A DNA stretch of 64,000 bases. Origin: Talpa occidentalis. Its lineage: Eukaryota; Chordata; Mammalia; Eulipotyphla; Talpidae. The notes beneath the pieces were generated by a model that was given only the letters and a program-made list of their open reading frames with translations, had not been told where the DNA came from and made no database searches. Location of the stretch: contig NW_026555331.1 in assembly GCF_014898055.3 (NCBI RefSeq), positions 107,939,194 through 108,003,193 of the forward strand, written 5' to 3'. The position numbers were made by a program, and so were the translations under genes. This document shows, one piece after another, positions 22,350-34,170 of the stretch (position 1 is the stretch's first letter; each line of letters begins with the position of its first letter).

Positions 22350-22827
22350 ATACAATGCAGAAATGCCACTTCTGGGTATTTATCTTTTAAAAAAAAAAAC
22401 ACTCTCTCGAAAAGATATCTGCACCCTATGTTCACTGTAGCATTATTTAAATAGCTAAAATATGAAAATAACTTAAGTGGCCTATAATGGGTAAAAGAGA
22501 TGGATAGAGCCTCCCCGGTGGCACAGCGGGTTGAGCACAGCGCTGTGAAGCTGTCCGCAGCCTCTGCAACACGGGTTTAATTCCCGGCCGGCCAGAGAGA
22601 GTCCCACATGCCACAGCAGAGCTCTCCTATGGCGCCCGCTGCTCCCCTCAGCGGTGTATTTTGATCCTCTGCCTGTTCTGCTCCCCGCTCTTTCTCTGGT
22701 GAATCCTCTCACGCTCCCGCACCTCTGGCCTGTACCCCAGCTATTGTATAAAAATAAATAAACCATTAAAAAGAAGAGATGGGCAAAAGAGATATAATAG
22801 GCATATACACACACTGGGATAATACTT
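22350..22827 (+). mobile_element. L1 ORF2 C-terminal fragment, split by a SINE
   Basis: The arms are 22350-22494 ('gaaatgccacttctgggtatttatc', 'aaaagatatctgcaccctatgttcactgtagc') and 22783-22827 ('gatataataggcatatacacacactgggataatactta'). SINE copy 7 lies between them. Confidence 0.7.
22504..22773 (+). mobile_element. tRNA-derived SINE, subfamily B (copy 7)
   Basis: A box TGGCACAGCGGG. The B box is mutated to GGTTTAATTC. It has the B-type end 'ctggcctgtaccccagctattg'. The TSD AAGAGATGG is at 22495-22503 and 22774-22782. Confidence 0.92.
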
Positions 22828-22843
22828 AGAAATGCCTCTTTTA

Positions 22844-23131
22844 TTTATTTATTTATTTATTGAAGATTTATTTTTATTTATTTATACAAGCACTGGGTAC
22901 AGTCAGAAGCACGGGAGGGTGAGAGAATTCACCAGAACCAGAGTGGGGAGCAGAGCAGGCAGAAGGACCGAAGTACACTGCTGAAGGGAGCAGCGGGCTG
23001 CAGGAGAGGTCTGTGGCCATGTGGGATCCTCCTCTGGTGGCCAGGGAGCAGCAGGGGATTGAATTGGCGCTGCAGAGGCTGCAGGCAGCTTCGCAACCCA
23101 GCGCTCAACCGCTGCGCCACTGGGGAGGCCC
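22844..23131 (-). mobile_element. tRNA-derived SINE, subfamily A (copy 8)
   Basis: Reverse-oriented. The TSD AGAAATGCCTCTTTTA at 22828-22843 matches AGAAATGTCTCTTTTA at 23132-23147 with one mismatch. An 11-bp insertion before the B box adds extra sequence (about 23042-23055). Confidence 0.92.
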
Positions 23132-23147
23132 AGAAATGTCTCTTTTA

Positions 23148-23859
23148 AAACAGCTTTCATATAGGGAGTTAGAGAAGTGAGAGGGAAAGAGTTCTTTAGA
23201 GGGGATGCCTTATTACACTGTGTGGTTGGTCAGATCAGGTAAATAGAGAGTAGGGTCAGAGAGACTAATTTCCCCCAAAACAGACATACAGAGGCCATGG
23301 CCAGGAGAATCAAAGGGAACGTCTGACTAATTGTGTGTCCGTGCACATCCATACACTCATATACATTGTATACACATGTGTGTAAAGACAGAACACAAAG
23401 CTATTGCTTAAATGGTTTCAGTCTGTCCCCACTACTGCACATTGTTAAGTTGATATCCAAGATGGGGAAAGTGGTTTTACTGTTTGAAAAATGTTGTGAT
23501 GATTTCATAAGTTGTATCATACTTTAAGAAATAATTTAGGAGCTTAAGAGGCAGTTAAAATAAAAAAAAATGTGGTAGAAAATTCTAGATAGAAAGGTGG
23601 AGATAATCGTACAAGAAAGCAGAGATGAGAATTATTGCAATTGAACATTCAATCTGGTTCTCCAGTCAGGCAAAAAAAGAATCATGAGAAGTGAAATAAC
23701 CCTCACAATGCAATAAAAGGGCACATTATAGCTTTACAGGAAGAGAGTTTTTTCCAGGCACTGAGTTTAGGAAGAATTTATCGCATGAAAATAGGAAATA
23801 TCAATAAATACCAATAAAATATTAAATAGCAACAAATAATGCTGCAAGGAGCAAATCAG
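23148..23859. other. Unassigned sequence
   Basis: Nothing recognised. Confidence 0.5.
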
Positions 23860-24070
23860 CAGAGAAGTTTTGAGTATGGATTTTGCAGTAGACAAAATTG
23901 GTTTCCAGTTAGTAAGCAGGGCATTGGGCAAGCTACTTAAGCACACGAAGTTGCTGGTTCCTCATCTCTGAAAAGGAGGGTGCTTAGAGCTTAAAAATGT
24001 CATGAGGTTTAAATGAGATGACACAGGTAATGGATCCCACAATCCATTACTAGCAAGTGCATAGGAGATG
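23860..24070 (+). repeat. MIR
   Basis: Sense MIR: 'gagtatggattttgcagtagacaaaattggtttcc', 'cattgggcaagctacttaa', 'ggttcctcatctctgaaaagg', 'catgaggtttaaatgagatgac'. Confidence 0.75.
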
Positions 24071-24974
24071 TTGCAGGAATAAATCTTGAACCCAGTGAAA
24101 GAATTTAAAGGTTGCCAGAGGAAACAGAAAGGAAGGAGAAGGGGATGGGTAAGGGAGACACAAGGGTTACTGGCACAGGTGGCTTGGAGGATGAGAGGAA
24201 CATGTGCAGATATGGAAGAGTGAAAATGTAACCGCAAAATTAAAATTTTTAAAAATTTAAAAAGAGATGTTGGTTTCATATCCTACCACTCACTTCCACT
24301 CACAATGGTTGGATTTGGGTCTCTGTCCAAATGGAACAAAATCAGAGACCTAATGGCCCCGAAGACACTTCCAATGAGCACTTAAATTAAATATTATAAT
24401 AATCTAAAATAAATTGCCAGCTAGCCAGATGCAACAGCAGAACTCAGAGAAAGTAGAGGAATGATAGCTAGTGTATCTTAGATTGACAATGATGTCAACC
24501 ACAATCAGAAAACTGTTGCAGGAGTGTCAAGACTCAACTGTCTGGCAAGTATCTAAAATATAGATGCTCTCTGATGCTAACCAGGTGTTTGAGACACTCA
24601 TTGCCAAGTGAAAGGATTAACATCTTTTTGACTGTCTCACCAAAAGAGTAGACCACATTACCTCCACCTGGACAACGACTGCAGGCATGATTATGGACAA
24701 AGCCAACTTTTTTTCTCAAAGAAAACACATATTGTAAACTTCTCAAATGCTTAGACAAGAACGAACTGGGATTCCAGATCTCTGTCATATAGCTCTGGAG
24801 CAATTATTGAAACGTGAAATATTTAAGAATAAATGTCACCTACCTAAAAAAAAAAACACACAACAAAATAGAATGCCTTTATATGGCTGCTAAAAATTAT
24901 CTTATTTTTAATAGCACTATCACCAGATGGAAAAGTGGATGTACACATATTGGGTGGATGACTAAATGCTTAGC
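24071..24974. other. Unassigned sequence
   Basis: Nothing recognised. Confidence 0.5.
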
Positions 24975-25050
24975 AATCTTTTACCATATGTTTGACTCTG
25001 TGCTAGAACTTTACACATATATTATTTCAATTAATTCCAGCAACAGAAAA
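24975..25050 (-). repeat. Probable MIR 3' fragment
   Basis: 'tttgactctgtgctagaactttacacatatattatttcaatta' resembles the reversed MIR 3' end. Confidence 0.45.
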
Positions 25051-25654
25051 CAAAAATAATACATTCGGGTTTTTATCATCAATGACACTCACATCTAGGT
25101 ACAACTTCAAATTTATATTAGTGATCAATAAAAGAACTATTAAACTAAATTAAAGAATGCTACAAGATCACATATGTGATCCATAAATACACTTAAAGAG
25201 ACTGAAGCAGAAAATGGCCATTAATAGGAACATTATGGTTACTTAGTAATCACATACATTACTTTGAGCATAATTAGCAATTTGGTTAATACATGCAAGT
25301 TCTTTAGCTAAAGGAAGAATTAACCAAAATTCATTTTCACAGTCAAATTCCAGACTGTGGCAAAAAAATTTTTATATCTGTACATTTTCTCAAATCTTGA
25401 AAGCAGAACAATGGCACTAAGCCAAAGCAATGGCTTAATTTTAGTGACTCTATACAAAATCCACTGCAATCAAGGTCACAGCCAAGGGTACTGCGCCACC
25501 TCCTAAAGGCTCTGCCATCAGAAACACCATGAGTCATTTGCAAGTACTGACACATGACAGAAATGTCAGTGTTCGGTAACAGAGGAACCAATGTACTTGG
25601 AGTCTTTGCAGAATCTCACTCTTACCGAGAACCTCTCTCATCTCCCTAAAGACA
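25051..25654. other. Unassigned sequence
   Basis: Nothing recognised. Confidence 0.5.
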
Positions 25655-25800
25655 CCACTCTTCACTCACTCAATATTTATGGCTTGTCCACTGTGTGCCA
25701 GCTACTGTGCTAGGCAATATGTAAAGAAACAGGTACATTAGACACTGCCATGGCTCTGTTAGAACTTACAGACATTCTGGACATGAACACAAACTTCAGG
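25655..25800 (-). repeat. L2 3' end
   Basis: Reversed L2 terminus: 'tcactcactcaatatttatggcttgtccactgtgtgccagctactgtgctaggca', then 'tgttagaacttacagacattctgg'. Confidence 0.75.
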
Positions 25801-26424
25801 GGCACTTCATGGTCATCAGGAGTGATATTTAAACAGACTGCCATAGTTTGACGCTGGGCTTTACCACTCACTTAGGCACACAGTCCTAAAGAAGAAAAGG
25901 ACTAAAAATCAAAGTGCAGGCATATTAAGATGCAAATATGCTCTTCCTAAGGACATAACGTCTATTTGATATGTTCAAAATACACTTGGGGAAAATGATC
26001 CAACATAATGATCCACTCGATCTAAATGCCCATTAGCAAGTGTGGGTTTGGTCAGGAGAATTGTGTAAACTGTGCCCAGTGAAGCACATCACAGCCTGGA
26101 AGAGCACCAGGAATCCCTGCATTCCCTGATTCTCTGGTCCAAGAGTCACTTCACACTCACACTCGCTCACATGTGACACTGATAAATTATTAAATCTGCT
26201 GATTGCTTAGCAGATTAGGATCATGGAGAGAAAGGCACTCCTACAAGGATATAAACACACCCTTAGGCAGGAAACCTGATGAACTCCAGGTGAAATACCA
26301 ACATTAAGCCTTCTCAGGTTTTTATACTTTTTTATATATAATTTTAAAGTTATTACAGTGAGATATATATTTAAGATAAGGAGCACTCACATAGAAGAGA
26401 AACTGAGAGAAACTGAGAAACTGA
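25801..26424. other. Unassigned sequence
   Basis: Nothing recognised. Confidence 0.5.
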
Positions 26425-26490
26425 CCATGCAACAATTGTTGGATGAGTGCCTGCTTCATGCCAGGAGCAATACTAAGCATAGCTGTTATT
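26425..26490 (-). repeat. L2 3' end fragment
   Basis: 'gcaacaattgttggatgagtgcctgcttcatgccaggagc' matches the reversed L2 terminus. Confidence 0.55.
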
Positions 26491-26589
26491 GGGGGAGAGA
26501 AGGAGACCCCAGTAGTGGAGGGCCCATCAGCATAAGACTCTTAGCACCAAAGGTGTATGTACAGAAACAGTGAGTGGGAAAGGAAAAAT

Positions 26590-26730
26590 CACGAGAGTTG
26601 AATTGAAAACCCAGTTCTGCCAGGTGACTTTGGCAGGTTGCTTAGCCTCTCTGGGCTCAGTTTCCTCATCTGTGAAAACAGAGATAATCACAATCATCCA
26701 GCAGTAATTGGGAAGACGAAGTGAGAGCAG
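26590..26730 (+). repeat. MIR
   Basis: Sense MIR: 'aacccagttctgccaggtgac', 'caggttgcttagcctctctgggctcagtttcctcatctgtgaaaac'. The core is very clear. Confidence 0.85.
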
Positions 26731-26759
26731 TTATGGCTATTAGGTCACACATCTCACCC

Positions 26760-26935
26760 TGCCATAATTTAACACGGGGCTTCATTGCTCTGTAAAGGTC
26801 CCATTTCTGTGCCTCAAACTTCTTCATATGAAAAATAGGGATGAGAACAGTCCCTTACAGGTAGTGGTGAGGAGTCAAAGAGCAAATCATGTAAAGAACT
26901 TAGAGCAGTGTGCAGAATATAGTGAGAACTCATAT
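26760..26935 (+). repeat. MIR (second, adjacent copy)
   Basis: Sense MIR: 'tgtgcctcaaacttcttcatatgaaaaatagggatgagaacagtcc', 'gtgaggagtcaaagagcaaatcatgtaaagaacttagagcagtg'. It lies directly after another MIR in the same orientation. Confidence 0.8.
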
Positions 26936-27394
26936 GAAGTTAGTTCTTACCAGGCTTTGAAGCAAGAGTAGGATTTTACCAGGAAAAGTTGGGAGCAATG
27001 GGTGAGATGGGAAGGGAAGAAATGTAGAGAGGGAGAAAAAACCAAAGACTAGGAAAGTCATCTGGGTGACCTGCAGTAGAAGATGGCAACCCTTGCTCTC
27101 TGGTGTCCCTGCCAACAGCTGCTTCTGTCCCAGTCAGTCCCCAAGCCAATCCCAACAAGCACAGTGTCCTCTCACCCACCTCAACACCCGCCAGAAGTGT
27201 GGGAGTCACTTCTTTCATCACAGAGCATGAGCCCCAGACACGCTCACGTCAATGAGACACTCCCCACCCACCTCTGTTCTCCACTGGGATGATCAGGATG
27301 CCCCAGGATCAGAGTTCTTTCCTGAAGTCACTGAGCTTGAGTTCTTTTGGGTCATATTTGCTTTGTATATATTTTTACAGAACATATTCACATG
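26936..27394. other. Unassigned sequence
   Basis: No repeat recognised. Overlapping frames at 26930-27292 lack domains. Confidence 0.5.
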
Positions 27395-27415
27395 ACATGA
27401 TTTTTAAAAAATCAA

Positions 27416-27689
27416 CATTTTTTTAAAAAGAGATATTTACTTATGCGTACAAGAGCTGGTGTACAGGTCAGAGATGCGGGGGTGAGAGGATTCACCAGAG
27501 ATTGGGGAACAGAACAGGCAGATTGACTGAAATACACTGCTGAGGGGAGCAGCAGGCAAGTCAGGAGAGGTCTGCTTGCGCCATGTGGGTTGCTCCCTGG
27601 CTGGCTGGGGATCGAACTCATGCTGCAGAGGCTGTAGATTGCTTCATAGCACGGTGCTTAACCCCTTGCGCCACCAGGGAGGCCCCTCA
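27416..27689 (-). mobile_element. tRNA-derived SINE, subfamily B (copy 9)
   Basis: Reverse-oriented. The body is diverged and the tRNA-like head ends 'ccttgcgccaccagggaggcccc'. The TSD is about 21-23 bp and A/T-rich, starting ACATGATTTTT at 27395 and at 27690 and ending AAAAAATCAA, with a small length difference in the T-run. Confidence 0.9.
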
Positions 27690-27714
27690 ACATGATTTTT
27701 TTAAAAAATCAAAT

Positions 27715-27783
27715 TCTCTGCAAAAGAGTGCTAATCACTACCAAAAAATGAGATAGCTATTTTAATTTGTCTCTTTGCATCCA

Positions 27784-27815
<32 letters not shown>

Positions 27816-28085
27816 TGTAAAAGAAAGAGAGAGGATAAACCAAGTGAAAAAACAAGGTATAGAATTGTACATAATTTGATCTCATCTGTGCAAAACAATG
27901 AATATGAGAATGGAGCCTATAGGTGAATAATTTGAATAATTCTTGAAAGATACAAAAAAAATGTTTACACGATTTCTCACTGAAGAGTAGAATTGAGAAA
28001 CCTATAGTGGAAAAGAGACTAACTTTTCATTTAATGCACTTTTGTCTTATACCATGCATATGTATACTTTAAAAAAAATTAAGTT
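27715..28085 (+). mobile_element. Probable old L1 3' UTR fragment
   Basis: Text such as 'accaagtgaaaaaacaaggtatagaattg', 'gatctcatctgtgcaaaac', 'cacttttgtcttataccatgcatatgtatactttaaaa' resembles old L1M 3' UTRs. A (TG)n run lies inside it. Confidence 0.45.
27784..27818 (+). repeat. (TG)n microsatellite
   Basis: TG repeats with one TA interruption. Confidence 0.95.
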
Positions 28086-28439
28086 TAGTGAATAAACTAA
28101 AAACCCCAGAAGTTGACTCTAAAGCCTAAATAAACGTATGTGTTCCCAGTACCATGTAAGTTGTTGGTCATGGTAACTGCTGATTGCCACTACTACTATT
28201 ATTTACATACTAATAACTATTGCATAATTAATAAAGTTATTTAACAATAGTAACTATTTGCATAGTAATAACAGTGCTCAAGCTTATTTATATATATCAG
28301 CTCTCCCCCAGTGAGGCTGTGCCTCCATGAGGACAGCTCCTCTCTGGAATGGCTTTCCTTACAGCAAACACAGCACCACCCATAGCAGAAAACATTACCA
28401 CAGACTGACTGACTGAAACAACACTCAGGAATAAATGCC
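28086..28439. other. Unassigned AT-rich sequence
   Basis: Nothing recognised. Confidence 0.5.
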
Positions 28440-28530
28440 CTGCCCAGGATCCCATGGGTGAGGGAGCAAATGCAATCTTATCTCCATTTTGCAGATGTGG
28501 AAACTGAGATCCAGTGGGGTTGTGTGAAAG
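28440..28530 (-). repeat. MIR fragment
   Basis: 'tcttatctccattttgcagatgtggaaactgagatccagtg' is the reversed MIR core. Confidence 0.7.
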
Positions 28531-29164
28531 GCTTAAAGCTGGGAGAGGAACGCCAACAAAACTCCGGTGCCCAAGTCTCCCAGGTAGAACTGCTGTCCCT
28601 CAGCTATAGCAGGCACTTTACAACACAACAGATGAGATTCAGTGCTGGAGAAGAATATGGAGAACTCGGAGGAACCACAGCTGGAACTAAGCTTTCTGAA
28701 ACTGACAACAGATGTTGTTTCACTGTACACATATAAAGCAAGTTTTTCTCCTGATACAAGTCATATTAAGGTTTACCAGAGAAACAGCTCAAACAGCACA
28801 GCAGAAGAAAATTGGAAAATCCCTCCATTGTCCACCTTTTGTCCTATTCAAGTCCTCAAAAATTTGAATGACGCCCATTTACATAGAGAAGAGTAAACTA
28901 CTTTACTGAGTCTAGCAAAGCAAATGCTCATCTCATCCAGAAACAATGTTTAACTGGGCACCCTGTCCCCAGTCAAGCTGATACAAAAATAGTGAAATTG
29001 CCTTAGAGGCACATACATGTGCACAGATTCCAAACAGGAAGAGACTAGCCATAGGGCGAGAAAGAATCCCTTAAGATCTGTGGACAGCACTTCCAGGAGA
29101 GTTGTGCCAACTAGCCTGGAAGCAGAAAGGCCACTGGTGTTGGGCAGCCACAGCTGACAAGTGT
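28531..29164. other. Unassigned sequence
   Basis: Frames of 65-92 codons overlap on both strands at 28458-28896. No domain and no repeat recognised. Confidence 0.5.
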
Positions 29165-29340
29165 CACAGAGTTTCTGTGACCATGGGCAACTCACTGGTG
29201 TGCCGTAAACTTATTTTCCTCATTTGTAAGAGCAGAACAATCCTATTCCACAGAATCTACTATGAGGAGTAAATGAGATAATAGGTATAAAGTAATTAGA
29301 ACAATGCCTGACATTAAAAGCACTCACTAAATGCTAGTTG
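29165..29340 (+). repeat. MIR
   Basis: Sense MIR: 'tgtgaccatgggcaactcact', 'ttattttcctcatttgtaagagc', 'gaggagtaaatgagataataggtataaagtaattagaacaatgcctgac'. Confidence 0.85.
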
Positions 29341-30509
29341 AAAATTTACTGTTAATATTATTATTACAGATAAAAAGTCACAGTCAGGGCATAAACAACA
29401 CACACACACACTTACACACACCACCCCAAGAAAAATTATTTGCCACTTCCTCTGCTATTTTGCAGACTTCCATCATACTACTTATCATAGATACTAAATT
29501 GTGTGCAACTCTGTCTTCTCCTTGGAGAGGTTACTGACACCCGAACTGGTTTCATCTTATTCAATTTTATACCCTCACCACCTAGGACCTATACAGCATT
29601 TACACATGTTTGTCAAAAATGTCAGAACGGAACGAAAAAATGTGAATCATTTAGACACACAGAGTGACAACTGCATGCAATATTCTGAAAACTGAAACTC
29701 GGTTTCATTTCATTTTGTTAATGTCTTTTTAGATAATTCACCATAAAAGCAATGTCTATAAAGAAAGCGAGTGCATACTCTGAGATTCCCTAACATGTGG
29801 AAGCATCAGCCCTGTAGCTTCTCTTGATGTATTCAACTTCATTTCTGCAAAGTTTAAGCCAATACATTTGACCAAATGAATCCAATTTGTCAAGGAGCCC
29901 AGTCTGACGCAGATCTATACAGAGATCCAATCACCAGGTTCACTCTGAAATGGGGAAATGCTGACCCCTTTAACAAGTGCAGACACTGGAATCAGTTGTC
30001 TTTCTCACGCTTGGTGGGCTGGAGGGAGGCATATGTGGAGGAACTGACAATGGAAACGTTAATTCACTGCAGGCACTATGGTGAAATTCTATGAATGAGG
30101 TAATTATTTCTATATTTCCTCCAAGTAGATTGTGATTGTGAGATTGCAAGCCCCAGCAGCACATTAATAACAAACCTTATTCCATTTCTATATAATGCAA
30201 TCACATTTGTACTCAGATGCAATTGTGTGGCTCGAGATAAAACACTACAGTATAATGTTTATTGTCTTTAAGTGTAAGTTAGCACCATCTATCATGGTGG
30301 CCAGACCCATTCCTTGCCTAAAGCCAGTAATATGTCTTTTGGATAACGTACAAACTTTAGGACTTAATAACTTCATTACGTTGCATGGTCCATCCATTAT
30401 AACAACACAGCTGTGGCTGGACTCGGCAGTTACTCAAGCCAGGCTCATCTACAAAAGACAGTTTGTGTCTACAGAGGCAGTAGAAGGATGGTTCTAGGAG
30501 CCGTGCATT
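29341..30509. other. Unassigned sequence
   Basis: Apart from the (CA)n run nothing is recognised. The 100-codon frame at 30195-30497 has no domain. Confidence 0.5.
29398..29422 (+). repeat. (CA)n microsatellite
   Basis: CA repeats interrupted once by TT. Confidence 0.85.
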
Positions 30510-30600
30510 CATGTTCTAGTAACTGCTTGTTGAGTGTTCACTATGTACCACACACTGTTCTACCACACTGAAGAAAATGAGATAGACAAAAAAGTTTTGC
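30510..30600 (-). repeat. L2 3' end fragment
   Basis: 'actgcttgttgagtgttcactatgtaccacacactgttctac' is the reversed L2 terminus. Confidence 0.65.
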
Positions 30601-31639
30601 TCTTAGCGAGAGGACATAGAAAAAATACTTAAAACAGAAGCTAATTCAGACAATGATGTATTAAGAAGAATCAGGAAAACTGGTCTGACGAGGTTCTGAT
30701 GAAGTGAAATGTGCAAGATGAGAAAGGGATATCCATGCAAAGATTACCCTTTGCTCAAAATTTAATATGGCTTTTCTGTTCATGCTTCTGGGAGCTTTGT
30801 GGAAGAACCAGTTTCCCAGAAAATCAGAGCCACACAGTGAATTTGAGAATCCAAGAATGTACTGGCTTAGATGCAACATGATGGAGGCGCTCAGATGAAA
30901 GTGTCTCGGCCCAGTGCCTCAACTCCATCTTCCCACGTTCCTCTCCTCATATGAAAGAATTCCAAGCACCAAAATCTCTAGATCCCTAAAAAAAGATCAG
31001 ACCCATGAGAATAGCTTAGACATTTGGGGAAAGGCTATGTTTGTGTTTTATTGCCTGTGAACACAAAATGGCCCCCCAGACACCTGAAAACAGATGGGAA
31101 TCTTATCATAAAATAGACTATTTAGAATCGTCACTATCTCATTAAAGATAATATCCCTTATCTAAGCTTTGCTTCTAAAGAGGAGTGAGTTACATTGGGC
31201 ATATTGTCCAAAATTCTGACCAAATGATCCTGGAACATGTAGGAACTGCTACAGACACTATTTTTCCCTGCTGCACTGAACCTGGAGATACGTGAGGCCT
31301 AAATGCAGCAGGTAAGTCTGATGAAAACAGAGACATGAGGAGCAGGAGCATGGGGAGATGGCGTGAGGCCGAGCCGCCATCATCTGAGCCACTCGATCAA
31401 GTCACATCTAACCAATATACTCTTGTGTTCTCAAATTCATTGTTTAATAAATTACCTTGTTTTTCTTTTATTAGTTTAAGATGGGTTTTCTATCATAAGC
31501 CACAAAAAATGTTCAAACACAGGTAAATTCTCTCTAATACCAAATTATTGAGAACTGAACACAATTCTCAATATATCCAAAGAGCCATGTGTAGAGAAGT
31601 TTAGATCCTTATAAGAGAAAAAAAATTTTTAAAAGGATT
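30601..31639. other. Unassigned sequence
   Basis: Nothing recognised. A small CpG-bearing patch (ATGGCGTGAGGCCGAGCCGC) lies around 31358-31378. Confidence 0.5.
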
Positions 31640-31650
31640 AATAAATAATT

Positions 31651-31916
31651 TTTTCTAAAGATTTATTTATTTTTTATACAAGAGCTGGGGTACAGGCCAG
31701 AGGTGCAGGGGGTGAGAGGATTCACCAGAGACAGAGTGAGGAATGGAACAGGCAGAAGGACTGAAATACACTGCTGGGGGAGCGGCGGGCGAGATAGGAG
31801 AGGTCTGCTGCGCCATGTGGGATTCTCGCAGGGCGGCCGGGATCAAACCCGCACTGCCAAGGCTGTGGACAGCTTCACAGTGTGGCACTCAACCTGCTGC
31901 GCCACCAGGGAGGCCC
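31651..31916 (-). mobile_element. tRNA-derived SINE, subfamily B (copy 10)
   Basis: Reverse-oriented B-type SINE. The TSD AATAAATAATT is at 31640-31650 and 31917-31927. Confidence 0.93.
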
Positions 31917-32124
31917 AATAAATAATTATTATTTGGCACATAATAGTTATTCATATTATCAGTTCCTATGGAGAATGGAAACAGAAAACACTGCTTTCCT
32001 GGTCTCAAAATGCATAACTTAATCTATTACTAGAGTTAATGCACTTATAAAACACTGAATTTTAGATGCATACAATCAGACTAGATCAATCAAAATCTAA
32101 ATCTGTTTGTTATTGCCCTACACA

Positions 32125-32310
32125 TAGCCCTTTTTCATGAAGTGCTCACTAAGCCCCACTAAAAGTCATCTCATTGCATCCTCACAAATGAACAATGAAG
32201 CTGGATTCTGAGAAATCATCAAAACCTCATCCTTAGTGAGATCCAGATCCAGAATTTTAACTGAATTCCTCCCATTCCCCATTATCAGCCCTCTGATAAG
32301 AGCATAAACA
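32125..32310 (-). repeat. MIR, diverged
   Basis: 'gaagtgctcactaagcc', 'agtcatctcattgcatcctcacaa', 'ggattctgagaaatc', 'gatccagatccagaatttt' follow the reversed MIR order. Confidence 0.5.
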
Positions 32311-32466
32311 TAGTTCTTCCAATCACATGGCAAGGAGCCGCACTGAACTGGCTCGTGTATTTGAAAGTTGTAATTCAGAACAGAATGCTAAACACAGATC
32401 CAAAGCGTAAGGGGCTGCTTCTAGTCTACTGCTAATCTGCCATCGTTGAACGTGATCATTTAAAGT

Positions 32467-32500
32467 GATTTTGTAGAAATTCAGATTTTGTAGAAATTCA
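32467..32500 (+). repeat. 17-bp perfect tandem duplication
   Basis: GATTTTGTAGAAATTCA occurs twice, back to back. Confidence 0.95.
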
Positions 32501-33030
32501 ACTGTAGATGCACTGAAATATTCAGGCCAGAAATAAATCAAATTCTTCCAGGACAACAATGGGTGTTAGCTTAAAAGCAATATTGAATTTTTTCCTTCAA
32601 AAGTCACTTCTTTAAAATGTCATTACTGCCCCACTTTAGTGGCATTTTCCTTTTACAGATCAATAATAAGTCTATTGTCCCTTTCTTGGATCCACTGGTT
32701 CTGACTAAAGTCAATCAGGAAAGAAAAGGCACAGGAGTTTCATTTATTTAAATCTAGAAATATAAATACCTATGAAAAGATTTTTTTTTTAATTTACAGG
32801 TAATTGATTTCTACTTCTTTGCCTGACATCACTCTTCTCTTATTCTCCTGGCACGTGAATGTAGTGAGGAGTTTCACTTTATAAGAACAATGCTCTCAGA
32901 AGCATGAATTTCCTGCATTGGCTCATCAATTTAGAAAAATTGTCTTATTCACCTTAAAATACAAAATCCTACCCCACACCATGTAATGCAACGGGGTGTA
33001 AGCTGTAAGAGCAAAAGAAAAGAAATGATT
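32501..33030. other. Unassigned sequence
   Basis: Nothing recognised. Confidence 0.5.
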
Positions 33031-33351
33031 CTACGGTCTTAGTTTACAGAGGAAGTCCACAGCTTGGATCCCAGAGCTTTCAGCCACCACCAGTGCGTGA
33101 TAATTCTGGATCAGAACCCTGTGTTCAGGGAGGGCACCACTGCCAGGTTCATCACTATCTGGGAGCTGGAGCACAAGACAGACTGGTGGTGTGGGGCTTC
33201 GAGCTGCCAACCACAGAAAGAAGGACTGTGGCAATACAAATGCTCCATCTCTATAGTCATCCAGCACAGGTCCGAATTCCAGCTGGCACTCTCCAGCTTT
33301 GCTGTCATATAGCAAGACAAGAATAAGAAGAGTCCACTGTCTGGCCCTCAC
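33031..33351 (-). other. Unidentified open block, possible gene fossil
   Basis: The minus strand holds an open frame of 106 codons (MRARQWTLLILVLLYDSKAG at its start). The plus strand holds overlapping frames of 77 and 82 codons across the same bases. The block is richer in G+C than its surroundings and matches no repeat I recognise. Low stop density on both strands is what compositional bias alone produces, so coding is not shown. It could be a decayed processed pseudogene, but there is no A-tail and no TSD. Confidence 0.2.
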
Positions 33352-34094
33352 TTTCTAGAATGGTGCTTGGATGTGCTAGGATGATGGAATCAAAGACTCA
33401 TCCTGTCTTCCAAGGTTTACCTTATTTTTTTTTATATATATATATAATATTCAAATGCATGCCTGAAATAGTGAATACAGAATCTGGAGTACCAGAAACA
33501 GCCTATTTTTTCATTAAATTAGACTAACTGACTACATCATGACCCAGAGGGGGTTTAAAATAGAACTTAGCTGATTGTGTCAAGAGTTAATTCTATGTCC
33601 ACTATTTCTGTCTGTGCCCTAAATAACAAGCTTTACCCTCACAAATTCCCCACTAACTCTTCCCCATAAGAGCCACCTCCACACAACTACCATACGGGCC
33701 TCCTAGCTGTACTTTGTCTCTAACAAAGTCTCATCCCACTGGCTTTTAGAAGAGTGTAAATCAGATCAGTCATATTCTAATTTCCTCAGTGGAGAGAAGG
33801 AATATAGGTAAAGGAGGTCATTGGAAGGAATGGAGCTTGTAAAATGATTTTAATTATCATTTTTAAGACACTGCCATGCAGGTTTACCATAAAATAAATA
33901 GTCAAGAGTTAGTGATACAATCTTTGCTTTTTTCTGTCCTCACTATTTTCATTTGCACACCAACACTATTTCCAGTTCCCACTATTTTTATTTTTCTCTT
34001 GAGCACTGGTGGTTCCATATGTTCTACTTATTTACTTTTGCTACTTTATGTCTTAGTCTAATAGAATGGAGGTTTAAAAAATTCATCAATTTGT
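33352..34094. other. Unassigned sequence
   Basis: A (TA)n run lies at about 33434-33450. Otherwise nothing is recognised. Confidence 0.5.
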
Positions 34095-34170
34095 GTGTTC
34101 ATTTTCACTTCCATAACCCCAAGCCTAAAACAGAAGCTGGCACAGAGCAGGTGCTGAGCAAATATTTGTA
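34095..34170 (+). repeat. L2 3' end
   Basis: 'ggcacagagcaggtgctgagcaaatatttgtaggatgaatga' is the sense L2 terminus. Confidence 0.7.
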
